A stretch of 64,000 nucleotides of DNA from UBA4085 sp964556755 (GTDB taxonomy: Bacteria; Acidobacteriota; Aminicenantia; Aminicenantales; UBA4085). Both the position numbers and the translations under genes were made by a program. Under the pieces are notes generated by a model that saw nothing but the letters and a program-made list of their open reading frames with translations, did not search any database and had not been told where the DNA came from. The DNA lies in contig CAZKXI010000011.1 of assembly GCA_964556755.1 (NCBI GenBank), positions 26,188 to 90,187 of the forward strand. The letters are read 5' to 3'. This document shows positions 52,854 through 59,725 of this stretch, in pieces; position 1 is the first letter of the stretch; the number at the start of each line of letters is the position of its first letter.

Positions 52854-53621
52854 TCAGACGAAGTCGCGGCGGCGGAAGACCAGCACGGCCAGGGCCAGGA
52901 CGAAGGCGGTGTAGACGGCGGCGTAGGCCGGGCCCGTCAGCCAGGCCGCGGCCGGGATGGCCAGGCCGTGAACGGCCTCCGTCTTGTAGTTGAGGATCTC
53001 CAGGTCAGGCAGGAGGAGGTGCAGCGCTTGGACCGCCGTCCGGCCCGCGCCGGGGCGCATCTTCCGGACCAGCGTCTCCAGGCTCCAGCTGAAGTGGCCG
53101 ATGAGGTAGAAGCCGAGCGCGTAGAGAGAGCTGAGGATGGGCGTGGAGAAGCAGGAGAAGAGGATGGCCACGGCCGTCAGGAGGGCGAGCTCCAGGACCA
53201 GGAAGAAGACGGCGGCCAGGAGCTTGAGGTCCACGGTCCCGGTCTGGACGAGGACCAGGAGCAGCAGGATCAGGCTCATCAGCCCGGTCATGACCAGCAG
53301 GACCAGGATCAGCCCGGCGAACTTGCCCAGCAGGAACTCAGCCCGCCGGATGGGCTTGGCCAGCAGGGTGAAGATGGTCCGCTTCTCGATCTCCTTGGAC
53401 ACCAGGCCGGTGCCGATGAGGATGGCCATCAGGGCCCCGAAGAGGGAGATGGAGGCCAGGCCGACGTCCTTGACGATCTTCATCCGGTCGCCGACGGTCA
53501 GCAGGGCCAGGACCCGGGACAGCAGGATCGCGACGCCGGCGAAGAACAGCAGCAGGTAGAGGACCCGGTCGCGGACCGCCTCCTTGAAGGTGTTGCGGGC
53601 GATGGTCCCGATGGCGCTCAT
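52854..53621 (-). CDS. ABC-2 type transporter permease
   Basis: 255-aa membrane protein with six hydrophobic helices (for example VLYLLLFFAGVAILLSRVLALL, LLGKFAGLILVLLVMTGLMSLILLLLVLV) and the cytoplasmic EKRTIFTLLAKPIRRAEFLLGK loop of ABC-2/NosY-like permeases. ATG 53621 overlaps the ATPase stop (ATGA). The longer open frame reaching to 54374 is a shadow of the ATPase. With the ATPase it forms a two-gene exporter; cargo unknown. Its stop is 3 bp from the TPR-protein start. Confidence 0.85.
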   Translation of the reverse strand: MSAIGTIARNTFKEAVRDRVLYLLLFFAGVAILLSRVLALLTVGDRMKIVKDVGLASISLFGALMAILIGTGLVSKEIEKRTIFTLLAKPIRRAEFLLGKFAGLILVLLVMTGLMSLILLLLVLVQTGTVDLKLLAAVFFLVLELALLTAVAILFSCFSTPILSSLYALGFYLIGHFSWSLETLVRKMRPGAGRTAVQALHLLLPDLEILNYKTEAVHGLAIPAAAWLTGPAYAAVYTAFVLALAVLVFRRRDFV

Positions 53622-54535
53622 GTCGTCCTGACCATGTCCACGAAGATGTCCTCCAGGGTCTGGGTCCGCGGCACCAGAGAGTGGATGCGGGCCCGGCGGG
53701 CCCGGACCGACTCCAGGACCGCTTCCACGGCGGCCTCGTCGGCGACCTTGACCATGACACGTCCGCCAGGCTCGCCGAGGCAGGCCCCGAAGGCGGCCAG
53801 CTCCGCTTCCGGCACGCCGGAGACGGTGATCTCGGTGAAGAGGACTCTCTCCGAGACCAGGTCCGACAAGCGGCCCTGGCTCAGGATCCGGCCGCCGACG
53901 ATGACGGCCACCCGGCGGCAGATCATCTCGATATCCTGCAGGATGTGGGAGGTGAAGACGACCGTCTTGCCGGCGTCGCGCAGTCCCAGGATGATGTCTC
54001 GGATCTCCTTGCGGCCGAGCGGGTCCAGCCCGCCCAGCGGCTCGTCCAGGATGACCAGCGAGGGGTCGTTGACCAGGGCTTGGGCCAGGCCGATCCGCTG
54101 CAGCATGCCGCGCGAAAACTTGCGCAGCGGCAGGCCCGCCGCCCGCTCCAGGGACACCCGGCGGAGGAGGGCCGGGATCCGCTCGGCCCGGACTTCGGCC
54201 GGGATCCCGAACAGCCGGGCGTAGAAGTCGAGGAACTCCGTAGCCGTCAGGTAGTCGTAGAAGTAGGGGTTCTCGGGCAGGAAGCCCAGGCCGGCCTTGG
54301 CCTTGGGGTCGAGCGGGGAGCGGCCGAAGAGGCGGATCGTCCCGGAGTCCGGGAAGATCAGGCCGAGGATGCACTTGATGGTCGTCGTCTTGCCGGCCCC
54401 GTTGGGGCCGAGGTAGCCGAAGACTTCGCCCTCCTCGACGGCCAGGGTGATGCCCTGGAGGACCGGGCGCGGCTTGGGGATGAAGCCGAGCCGGAAGGTC
54501 TTGCGGACGTCGACCAGCTCCAGGACGCGGCTCAT
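53618..54535 (-). CDS. ABC transporter ATP-binding protein (ABC-2 exporter type)
   Basis: 305-aa ATPase. Walker A GPNGAGKTTT near 44-53, signature LRKFSRGMLQRIGLAQAL near 135-152, Walker B LVILDEPLGGLDP at about 158-170, switch His in VFTSHILQ. A C-terminal extension of about 75 residues is typical of NatA/CcmA-like exporters. ATG 54535 starts the domain correctly; the in-frame extension to 54715 lies upstream of a TATAAT box and is not coding. First gene in an operon of four: ATPase, permease, TPR protein, pilD. Confidence 0.92.
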   Translation of the reverse strand: MSRVLELVDVRKTFRLGFIPKPRPVLQGITLAVEEGEVFGYLGPNGAGKTTTIKCILGLIFPDSGTIRLFGRSPLDPKAKAGLGFLPENPYFYDYLTATEFLDFYARLFGIPAEVRAERIPALLRRVSLERAAGLPLRKFSRGMLQRIGLAQALVNDPSLVILDEPLGGLDPLGRKEIRDIILGLRDAGKTVVFTSHILQDIEMICRRVAVIVGGRILSQGRLSDLVSERVLFTEITVSGVPEAELAAFGACLGEPGGRVMVKVADEAAVEAVLESVRARRARIHSLVPRTQTLEDIFVDMVRTT

Positions 54536-54553
54536 CAGAGGGTACCGGCCGGT

Positions 54554-54559
54554 ATTATA
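54554..54559 (-). promoter_or_regulatory. -10 box (TATAAT) of the ABC/pilD operon
   Basis: Perfect TATAAT on the minus strand, 18 nt before ATG 54535. No clear -35. The leader would be about 11 nt. Confidence 0.45.
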
Positions 54560-54627
54560 GTGAGGTGGGCGGACAATTCCAAGAAGCACACCCTTATTGG
54601 TATTTTGGAAAAGTCGGGCTGGGTGTG

Positions 54628-54663
54628 CCGGCCAACGGCGGAGAGGCGCAGGTTGAGCCCGTG
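54628..54663 (+). repeat. 36-bp inverted repeat flanking speB, left arm
   Basis: Begins CCGGCCAACGGCGGAGAGG and ends GTTGAGCCCGTG; matches the reverse complement of 56010-56045 at 33 of 36 positions. Confidence 0.75.
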
Positions 54664-54900
54664 ATGCAGTCGACTCGGCGGAGACCCATGATAGGGTCAA
54701 GCAGAAAGGCATCAAGAACGTCGAGGGGCAAATGGGGAGGATGCTCCGCCTCCAACCTCCCCCCGCGCGGCTAGCCGCGAGCCGCTGGGGCGGAGCGGCG
54801 GGGGGGAGGCCGATTCACCCGCCGTTTGACCGCCGGCGGCGATGGACGGCCGGCCCGTCCGGCCTCATCATGGGGCCAAGTTCTCACCCTCCTTTCAGCG

Positions 54901-54928
54901 CTCCCCCGGTCCCCCGGGATCGGGGGAG
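54901..54928. promoter_or_regulatory. Inverted repeat over the speB -35 region
   Basis: CTCCCCCG (54901-54908) and CGGGGGAG (54921-54928) are perfect arms separated by 12 nt. The right arm covers the expected -35 position of the speB promoter, so it could be an operator, or the hairpin of an upstream transcript. Confidence 0.4.
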
Positions 54929-54939
54929 TCTGCCGTTTC

Positions 54940-54948
54940 TGCTATAAT
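54940..54948 (+). promoter_or_regulatory. Extended -10 promoter of speB
   Basis: TGC-TATAAT: a TGn extension followed by a perfect TATAAT at 54943-54948. The start codon at 54983 leaves a leader near 28 nt with a GGGAGG ribosome site. Confidence 0.6.
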
Positions 54949-54982
54949 GGGCCGCATCCCATCGATCCGCGGGAGGTCGACC

Positions 54983-55828
54983 ATGAGCGATTTCGGAGGC
55001 GCCCTCAAGCCCCTGTCAGAGAATCCCCGATACGACATCGCCATCCTCGGCGTGCCCTTCGACGAGAAGTCGAGCTACAAGCGCGGCCAGGCGGCCGGGC
55101 CGGCCGCGATCCGGGCCGTCTCGACAGGCAAGTGCTACAATCCCGAGACCGAGCTGGGCGTCAACCTGGAGCGGGACGCGGTTCTGGTTGATATGGGCGA
55201 CGTGGACACCTCCGGCGACGTGGACAAGTCCTTCGGCCTGATCAGCAAAGGCGTGGCGGCGATCCTGGGCGCGAAGGCCAAGCCGATCATCCTGGGCGGG
55301 GACCACTCCATCACCTATCCCGCCCTTAAGGCTTTCGAAGGGCCCTTCCCCAAGCTGGATGTCCTCCATTTCGACGCCCATCCGGACCTCTACGAGGATC
55401 TCTACGGCGACCGCCTGTCGCACGCTTGTCCCTTCGCCCGCATACTGGAAGACGGGTTGGCCGCCAACCTGGTCCAGGTCGGCCTTCGCACGGCGACCGA
55501 GGAGCACCGCGCCCTGGCGGCCCGGTATGGCGTGCGCTGGGTGGAGATGAAGGACTTCCGGGACGGGCTGGAGCTGGCTTTCGACAATCCCCTCTATATC
55601 TCTTTCGACTTGGATGCCCTGGACCCGGCCTTCGCGCCCGGCGTCTCCCATCACGAGCCGGGCGGCCTATCCATGCGCCAAGCGCTGGGCGTCCTGCAGT
55701 CGGTGAAAGGCGCGATCGTCGGCCTGGACGTGGTCGAGCTGAACCCTTCGCGGGATGTCTCGGGGATCACGGCCGCTGCCGCCTTCAAGATCATCCAGGA
55801 GGTGGCCGGCCGGATGGTCAGGCCGTGA
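54983..55828 (+). CDS. speB: Agmatinase/arginase-family ureohydrolase
   Basis: 281-aa binuclear-manganese enzyme. Metal ligands are visible in GGDHSITYP, HFDAHPDLYEDL and SFDLDALDPAFAPG. The short N-terminus and GVPFDEKSSYKRGQAAGPAAIRAVS are typical of agmatinases, which give putrescine and urea; arginase cannot be excluded. ATG 54983 has GGGAGG upstream and fits the family start; a 5' extension to 54842 lies before the promoter. With speD and potCD it completes a partial polyamine route. It stands alone between two large gene-free regions sharing an inverted repeat. Confidence 0.9.
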   Translation: MSDFGGALKPLSENPRYDIAILGVPFDEKSSYKRGQAAGPAAIRAVSTGKCYNPETELGVNLERDAVLVDMGDVDTSGDVDKSFGLISKGVAAILGAKAKPIILGGDHSITYPALKAFEGPFPKLDVLHFDAHPDLYEDLYGDRLSHACPFARILEDGLAANLVQVGLRTATEEHRALAARYGVRWVEMKDFRDGLELAFDNPLYISFDLDALDPAFAPGVSHHEPGGLSMRQALGVLQSVKGAIVGLDVVELNPSRDVSGITAAAAFKIIQEVAGRMVRP

Positions 55829-55899
55829 GACCGCCGGCGGGACGGACGACCGCCCACGGGGTTCCTATTACCTTGGTTTTTCGCCCGCTGCCGGGAAGG

Positions 55900-55915
55900 G
55901 CGGTTCTGGGTATCG
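55900..55915 (+). repeat. Copy 3 of a dispersed intergenic repeat
   Basis: GCGGTTCTGGGTATCG, 71 bp after speB. The surrounding 50 bp align without gaps to 27611-27660. Confidence 0.5.
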
Positions 55916-56009
55916 TCCCGGCTGCTGGGTTGAGCCTGCACCTATGTCTGGTACAGGCCATGAAGCCCTGGCTTGATCTTGTTGTTGGCTCTTCACCAAG
56001 AGTCGGCCG

Positions 56010-56045
56010 ACACGGGCTCAACCGGCGCTTCTCCGCCGTTGGCCG
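56010..56045 (-). repeat. 36-bp inverted repeat flanking speB, right arm
   Basis: Reverse complement of the left arm with three substitutions. Adjacent to copy 4 of the dispersed repeat. Confidence 0.75.
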
Positions 56046-56058
56046 ATACCCCGAACCG
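56043..56058 (-). repeat. Copy 4 of a dispersed intergenic repeat (minus orientation)
   Basis: Minus strand reads GCGGTTCGGGGTATCG, nearly identical to copy 3. Confidence 0.5.
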
Positions 56059-56224
56059 CACGACCTTTCCGGCAACGGGCGAAGTAGCTTCCCTTTCCCC
56101 CCTCGAACCCCCCTGGGGGGGTTATGCGGGCTGTTGTCAGCAAAAGGGGGGTTGATGATGGGAACCAAAAAGGTGGGGGCTCTCTCCAGCCCGCGCAAGA
56201 AAGCCAAGGACATTATACATCGTT

Positions 56225-56248
56225 CTTGCCGAAAGGCAAGTCATTTTT
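56225..56248 (+). terminator. Rho-independent terminator with GAAA tetraloop
   Basis: CTTGCC-GAAA-GGCAAG followed by TCATTTTT. It is 35 bp before the DUF3467 gene and nearly 400 bp after speB, so it ends a long untranslated tail or a separate small RNA. Confidence 0.6.
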
Positions 56249-56282
56249 AAAATTAGTTTGAGATTCCCTTCCAGGAGGCCGC

Positions 56283-56564
56283 ATGGACGAGAAGAAGATC
56301 GACATCAAGGTGGACGAAGGCGTGGCCGCCGGGCTGTACTCGAATCTGGCCGCCATCCGTCATTCGGGCGAAGAGTTCATCTTCGACTTCGCCTTCCTCT
56401 TCCCCGACGGGCCGAACGGCAAGCTCCTCAGCCGGGTCATCCTCAGCCCGGCTCACGCCAAGAGGTTCCTGCAGGCCCTGGCCTCCAACATCCAGCGCTA
56501 CGAGGCGGAGCGGGGCCCGATCGATCCCGGCCAGGCGCCGCCGGCCACGGGCTATACCAACTGA
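56283..56564 (+). CDS. DUF3467 protein
   Basis: 93-aa soluble protein matching DUF3467 in length and motif order: a short acidic start, YSNLAAIRHSGEEFIFDFAFLFP (about 19-41), then SRVILSPAHAKRFLQALASNIQRYEAERGPI. The family is widespread and of unknown function. A good AGGAGG ribosome site precedes ATG 56283. The glycosidase gene follows 13 bp later, so they are probably co-transcribed. The upstream terminator isolates the unit from speB. Confidence 0.85.
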   Translation: MDEKKIDIKVDEGVAAGLYSNLAAIRHSGEEFIFDFAFLFPDGPNGKLLSRVILSPAHAKRFLQALASNIQRYEAERGPIDPGQAPPATGYTN

Positions 56565-56577
56565 GCCGAGCCCGCAA

Positions 56578-58287
56578 ATGACATCGATGCGGCTTTCCGT
56601 TCTAGCCGGGGCGGCGATCCTCCTCGGCGTCCCGGGCCCGGCGGCCGCGGGGACCGGGTCCGGCGACCGGTTTCTCGTTCTGCTCCGGTCGCCGGACGCC
56701 GTCACGGTCGTGACCGAATCCGGCTCGGCTTCCCTGGCTCCGGCCGTCGGGGTCTGGAAGGCGGCCGGCCTGGAAGTCGCAACCCGGCTGGACGACGGCA
56801 AGCTTCGCATCGAGCTTGCGGCGCCGTCCCAGGCGGTCAAATACGTCCGTCTCTTCTGGACGTGCCGTCCGCCGAGGGACTGGAAATATCTGGGTGATGC
56901 CTGGGAGCGCTCTTACGGCGAGCTGGAATGGCGCCCCTTGGACGCAACGGGTGAGATGCCCTGGTACGTCCTGGCCAGCGACGGCCGGATCACGCATGGC
57001 TACGGCGTCATGACCGGCCCCGGGGCCATGTGCGCGTGGCGGTTCCAGCCCGGCGGCGTCGAGCTTCGGGCCGATGTGCGCTGCGGCGGGGCCGGCGTCC
57101 GGCTCGGCGGCCGGCGGCTGGCCGTCGCCTCCGTCACGGCTCGCCGCGGCCGCTCCGGCGAAAGCCCGTTCGAGGCGGCCCGAGCCTTCTGCCGCACGAT
57201 GTGCCCCCGGCCCCGGCTTCCCCGGCAGCCCGTCTTCGGCTTCAACGACTGGTACTGCGACTACGGCAAGAACAGCGCCGCCAGCGTCCTCGACTACGCC
57301 GCCTTCGTTGTCCGGCTCGCGCCGCGGGGGAAGAACCGGCCGTTCATGGTCGTGGACGACGGCTGGCAAGCCTCCGGCGGGGGGACCGGGTATGGAGGGC
57401 CTTGGGACCGCGGCAACGCCCTCTTCCCGTCCATGGCCGGGCTGGCCGAGGGCATCCGCAAGGCCGGGGCCCGGCCCGGCATCTGGGTCCACCTGCTGAC
57501 GGCTCAATCCGGGCAGCCGGACGGCTGGCGGATGGCGCATGATCCGCGAATCCTGGACATCTCCCGGCCCGAAGTCCGGGCCTATATCAAGGACACCGTG
57601 GCCCGCCTCCGGGCCTGGGGCTACGAGCTCATCAAGCACGATTATTCCGTGGCCGATCTGGCCGGCTATACCCGGGCCGCTCCGCCGGAGGATGAGGCCT
57701 GGGCCTTTGCGGATCGGAGCCGGACCGCGGCCGAGATCGTCCTGGACCACTACCGGAGCATCCGCGAAGCGGCCGGGGAGGACGTGCTGATCATCGGTTG
57801 CAACACCATCGGCCATCTGGCGGCCGGTCTCTTCGAGATGCAGAGGATCGGCGATGACACCAGCGGCCGCGACTGGAAGCGGGTCCGCAACCGGGGCGTC
57901 AACACCCTGGCCTTCCGGGCCGTTCAGCACGGCGCTTTCTTCGCCGTGGACGCCGATTGCGCCGGCCTGACCGAGCCGGAGGCCATCCCCTGGGCCTGCA
58001 ACAGCCTCTGGCTCGACCTGCTGTCGCGCTCCGGCACGCCGCTGTTCATCTCCTTCAAGAAGGGAGCTCTGACGCCGGAGCAGGAGCGGACCGTGGCCGC
58101 GGCCCTGGCCCGGGCCTCCCGGCCCCAGCCTCTGGCCGAGCCGCTCGACTGGCTCGAGGCGGTCAATCCGACGCGCGGCCTGGAGGCCATCTCCCACCTT
58201 GAGGGCGGGGCGACACCGCGCCGCTGGAAGCTGGGCGGCCGGATTCTCGTCTACGACTGGTCTTGCCGGGCGGCCGCGGAGCGTTGA
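56578..58287 (+). CDS. Exported clan GH-D glycosidase (alpha-galactosidase-like)
   Basis: 569-aa protein with signal peptide (1-24, ending PAAAG). The middle holds a TIM barrel with clan-D motifs: FGFNDWYCDYGKN (about 220-232), FMVVDDGWQA (256-265), RPGIWVHLL (299-307) and ELIKHDYSV, where Asp355 would be the nucleophile. A later RIGDDTSGRDW segment (about 423-433) may supply the acid/base Asp. Length and order resemble GH27/GH36 alpha-galactosidases, but the specificity is open (GH31-like alternatives exist). N-terminal 190 residues are a beta domain. Confidence 0.75.
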   Translation: MTSMRLSVLAGAAILLGVPGPAAAGTGSGDRFLVLLRSPDAVTVVTESGSASLAPAVGVWKAAGLEVATRLDDGKLRIELAAPSQAVKYVRLFWTCRPPRDWKYLGDAWERSYGELEWRPLDATGEMPWYVLASDGRITHGYGVMTGPGAMCAWRFQPGGVELRADVRCGGAGVRLGGRRLAVASVTARRGRSGESPFEAARAFCRTMCPRPRLPRQPVFGFNDWYCDYGKNSAASVLDYAAFVVRLAPRGKNRPFMVVDDGWQASGGGTGYGGPWDRGNALFPSMAGLAEGIRKAGARPGIWVHLLTAQSGQPDGWRMAHDPRILDISRPEVRAYIKDTVARLRAWGYELIKHDYSVADLAGYTRAAPPEDEAWAFADRSRTAAEIVLDHYRSIREAAGEDVLIIGCNTIGHLAAGLFEMQRIGDDTSGRDWKRVRNRGVNTLAFRAVQHGAFFAVDADCAGLTEPEAIPWACNSLWLDLLSRSGTPLFISFKKGALTPEQERTVAAALARASRPQPLAEPLDWLEAVNPTRGLEAISHLEGGATPRRWKLGGRILVYDWSCRAAAER

Positions 58288-58376
58288 CCGCCTCGGCCCT
58301 TGCCTTGACAGAGGGGAATGATTCGAAGGACAATGGGCAGGGTTCCCGGAGCGACGTTCGAAGAGGAGGTTCCATC

Positions 58377-58574
58377 ATGGCGTTCGAGTTCAAGAATTCC
58401 AAAGGCACCGTCTACTACCTGCACGGCAAGAACGTGACGCTCAAGGGCGGCCGCAAGCAGATGATCTACTACTTCGCCCGCGAGATCAAAGAAGGCGTCC
58501 TGGACGCCGTCCCCGAGGGCCTCAAGGTCATGGAGACGGCCAAGACCGGCATGCCCATCCTGAAGAAGAAGTAA
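58377..58574 (+). CDS. Small conserved-type basic protein
   Basis: 65-aa protein (MAFEFKNSKGTVYYLHGKNVTLKGGRK start, KTGMPILKKK end), lysine-rich with a central YYFAREIKEGVLDAVPEG segment. A GAGGAGG ribosome site 6 nt before ATG 58377 supports translation. No known domain seen; similar short proteins with a YYLHxK pattern occur in many bacteria as hypotheticals. It is followed by a terminator. A shadow frame from the glycosidase end overlaps it and is not coding. Confidence 0.65.
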   Translation: MAFEFKNSKGTVYYLHGKNVTLKGGRKQMIYYFAREIKEGVLDAVPEGLKVMETAKTGMPILKKK

Positions 58575-58591
58575 GAGCGACCGGCTCTTCC

Positions 58592-58668
58592 AGTCAAGCC
58601 GTCGGCCCCGTCCTTCTCTCGGAACAGCGCCGTGGGGAGGGCGGGGGCGGCCGCTTGGCTATTTTTTT
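58592..58668 (+). terminator. Large imperfect hairpin with T7 tract
   Basis: AGTCAAGC (58592-58599) pairs imperfectly with GCTTGGCT (58653-58660), with further GC pairing inside, followed by seven T at 58662-58668. It ends the glycosidase/small-protein unit before the sugar transporter. Confidence 0.7.
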
Positions 58669-58675
58669 GCCCGCT

Positions 58676-58703
58676 TTGACTCGGCCGCGATTTCCGTTAT
58701 AGA
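58676..58703 (+). promoter_or_regulatory. Promoter of the sugar ABC transporter operon
   Basis: TTGACT at 58676-58681, 16-bp spacer, TATAGA at 58698-58703. The ATG at 58712 is 8 nt beyond the -10 box and no ribosome site fits between, so the message is probably leaderless. Confidence 0.6.
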
Positions 58704-58711
58704 CTCGGCCC

Positions 58712-59725
58712 ATGAGCCTCCGCCTCGCCTCGATCCCGCTCTCCGCCGCCGCCGGGGCCCTCCTGGCCGCGGCGCTTCTTCCCGCCGCCTGCGGCCGATC
58801 CGAGGCGCCCCCGGCCGGCGGCGCGGCCAAGACCCTCAAGATCGCCGTCATCCCCAAGGGCACCACTCACGAGTTCTGGAAGTCCATTCACGCCGGAGCC
58901 CTGCAGGCGGCCCGCGAGCTCGGGGTCGAGATCATCTGGAAGGGACCCCAGAAGGAGGACGACCGGGCCCAGCAGATCACCGTGGTCGAGGACGTCATCA
59001 GCCGCGGCGTGGACGGCATCGTCCTGGCCCCCCTGGACGACCGGGCCCTGGTCCGGCCCGTTCAGGACGCCATGCGGGACAAGATCCCGGTGGTCATCGT
59101 CGACTCGGGCTTGCAGGGCCAGGATTACATCAGCTACATCGCCACCGATAACTATCAGGGCGGCGTCCTGGCCGGCCGCCGCATGGGCGGCCTGCTCGGC
59201 GGGCGCGGCCGCATCCTGGTCATCCGGTATCAAGCCGGCTCGGCCTCGACCGCGGAGCGGGAACGGGGCTTCCTGGAGACGGTCGAGCGGGAGTTCCCGG
59301 GCCTGACCGTGCTGGCCAAGGACCAATACGCCGGCCCGACCACGGAGACCGCCTACCAGACGGCCGAGAACCTGCTCAGCCGCTTCCACGACGCGGACGG
59401 CCTCTTCTGCCCCAACGAGTCCAGCACCTTCGGGGCCCTGCGGGCGGTCCAGGAGTCCGGCCTGGCCGGCAGGATCCGCTTCGTCGGCTTCGACAGCTCG
59501 CCCAAGCTGGTCCAAGCCCTGGCGGAAGGCGCCCTGGACGGGCTGGTCCTGCAAAATCCGGTCAAAATGGGCTACCTGGGCGTCCGGACGATGGTCAGCT
59601 ACCTGCGGGGCGAGACCATTTCCCAGATCATCGATACCGGCGTGGCCCTGGCGACCAAGGAGACCATGTCGTCCCCCGAGATCAAAGCTCTCTTGACGCC
59701 CGATCTGTCGATCCTCGAGCGATGA
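58712..59725 (+). CDS. Sugar ABC transporter substrate-binding lipoprotein (RbsB family)
   Basis: 337-aa periplasmic binding protein. Signal with lipobox LPAAC (Cys29). Mature sequence follows the type I periplasmic binding fold: AVIPKGTTHEFWKSIHAGALQAA (about 47-69), DGIVLAPLDDRALVRPV, VVIVDSGLQGQDYISYIATDNYQGGVLAGR and ILVIRYQAGSASTAERERGFLE. It binds a pentose, hexose or related sugar; which one is unclear. Starts right after its promoter, and ends overlapping the ATPase start by 4 bp. Confidence 0.9.
   Translation: MSLRLASIPLSAAAGALLAAALLPAACGRSEAPPAGGAAKTLKIAVIPKGTTHEFWKSIHAGALQAARELGVEIIWKGPQKEDDRAQQITVVEDVISRGVDGIVLAPLDDRALVRPVQDAMRDKIPVVIVDSGLQGQDYISYIATDNYQGGVLAGRRMGGLLGGRGRILVIRYQAGSASTAERERGFLETVEREFPGLTVLAKDQYAGPTTETAYQTAENLLSRFHDADGLFCPNESSTFGALRAVQESGLAGRIRFVGFDSSPKLVQALAEGALDGLVLQNPVKMGYLGVRTMVSYLRGETISQIIDTGVALATKETMSSPEIKALLTPDLSILER

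Larger units (their letters stand above)
54564..54940. other. Structured gene-free region upstream of speB
   Basis: No credible ORF. Contains CACACCC/GGGTGTG arms (54587-54593, 54621-54627), one arm of a 36-bp inverted repeat that recurs beyond speB (54628-54663), a CCTCCCCCCGC/GCGGGGGGGAGG long-range stem (54756-54766 with 54798-54809), a 14-bp perfect palindrome CGCGGCTAGCCGCG at 54766-54779, and the inverted repeat at 54901-54928. Such density of secondary structure suggests a structured RNA or degenerate mobile-element remains. Confidence 0.5.
55829..56282. other. Gene-free 454-bp region after speB
   Basis: No ORF I can support. It holds two inverted copies of a dispersed repeat (55900-55915 plus, 56043-56058 minus), the right arm of the speB-flanking repeat (56010-56045), a minus-strand TATAAT at 56212-56217 with TTGCCT 16 bp upstream, and a hairpin with GAAA loop plus T-tract at 56225-56248. 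An RNA gene or mobile-element remnant is possible; I did not recognise tmRNA, SRP RNA, 6S or RNase P RNA in it. Confidence 0.5.

Noticed and set aside
52854..54374. Single 506-residue ABC protein
   Set aside because: The upstream half is the ATPase gene read in another frame. The permease starts at 53621 in an ATGA overlap.
55829..56282. tmRNA, RNase P RNA, 6S or SRP RNA in the large intergenic region
   Set aside because: I looked for their conserved segments (such as the RNase P GAGGAAAGTCC core and the SRP GGAAGGAAGCAGC loop) and did not find them.
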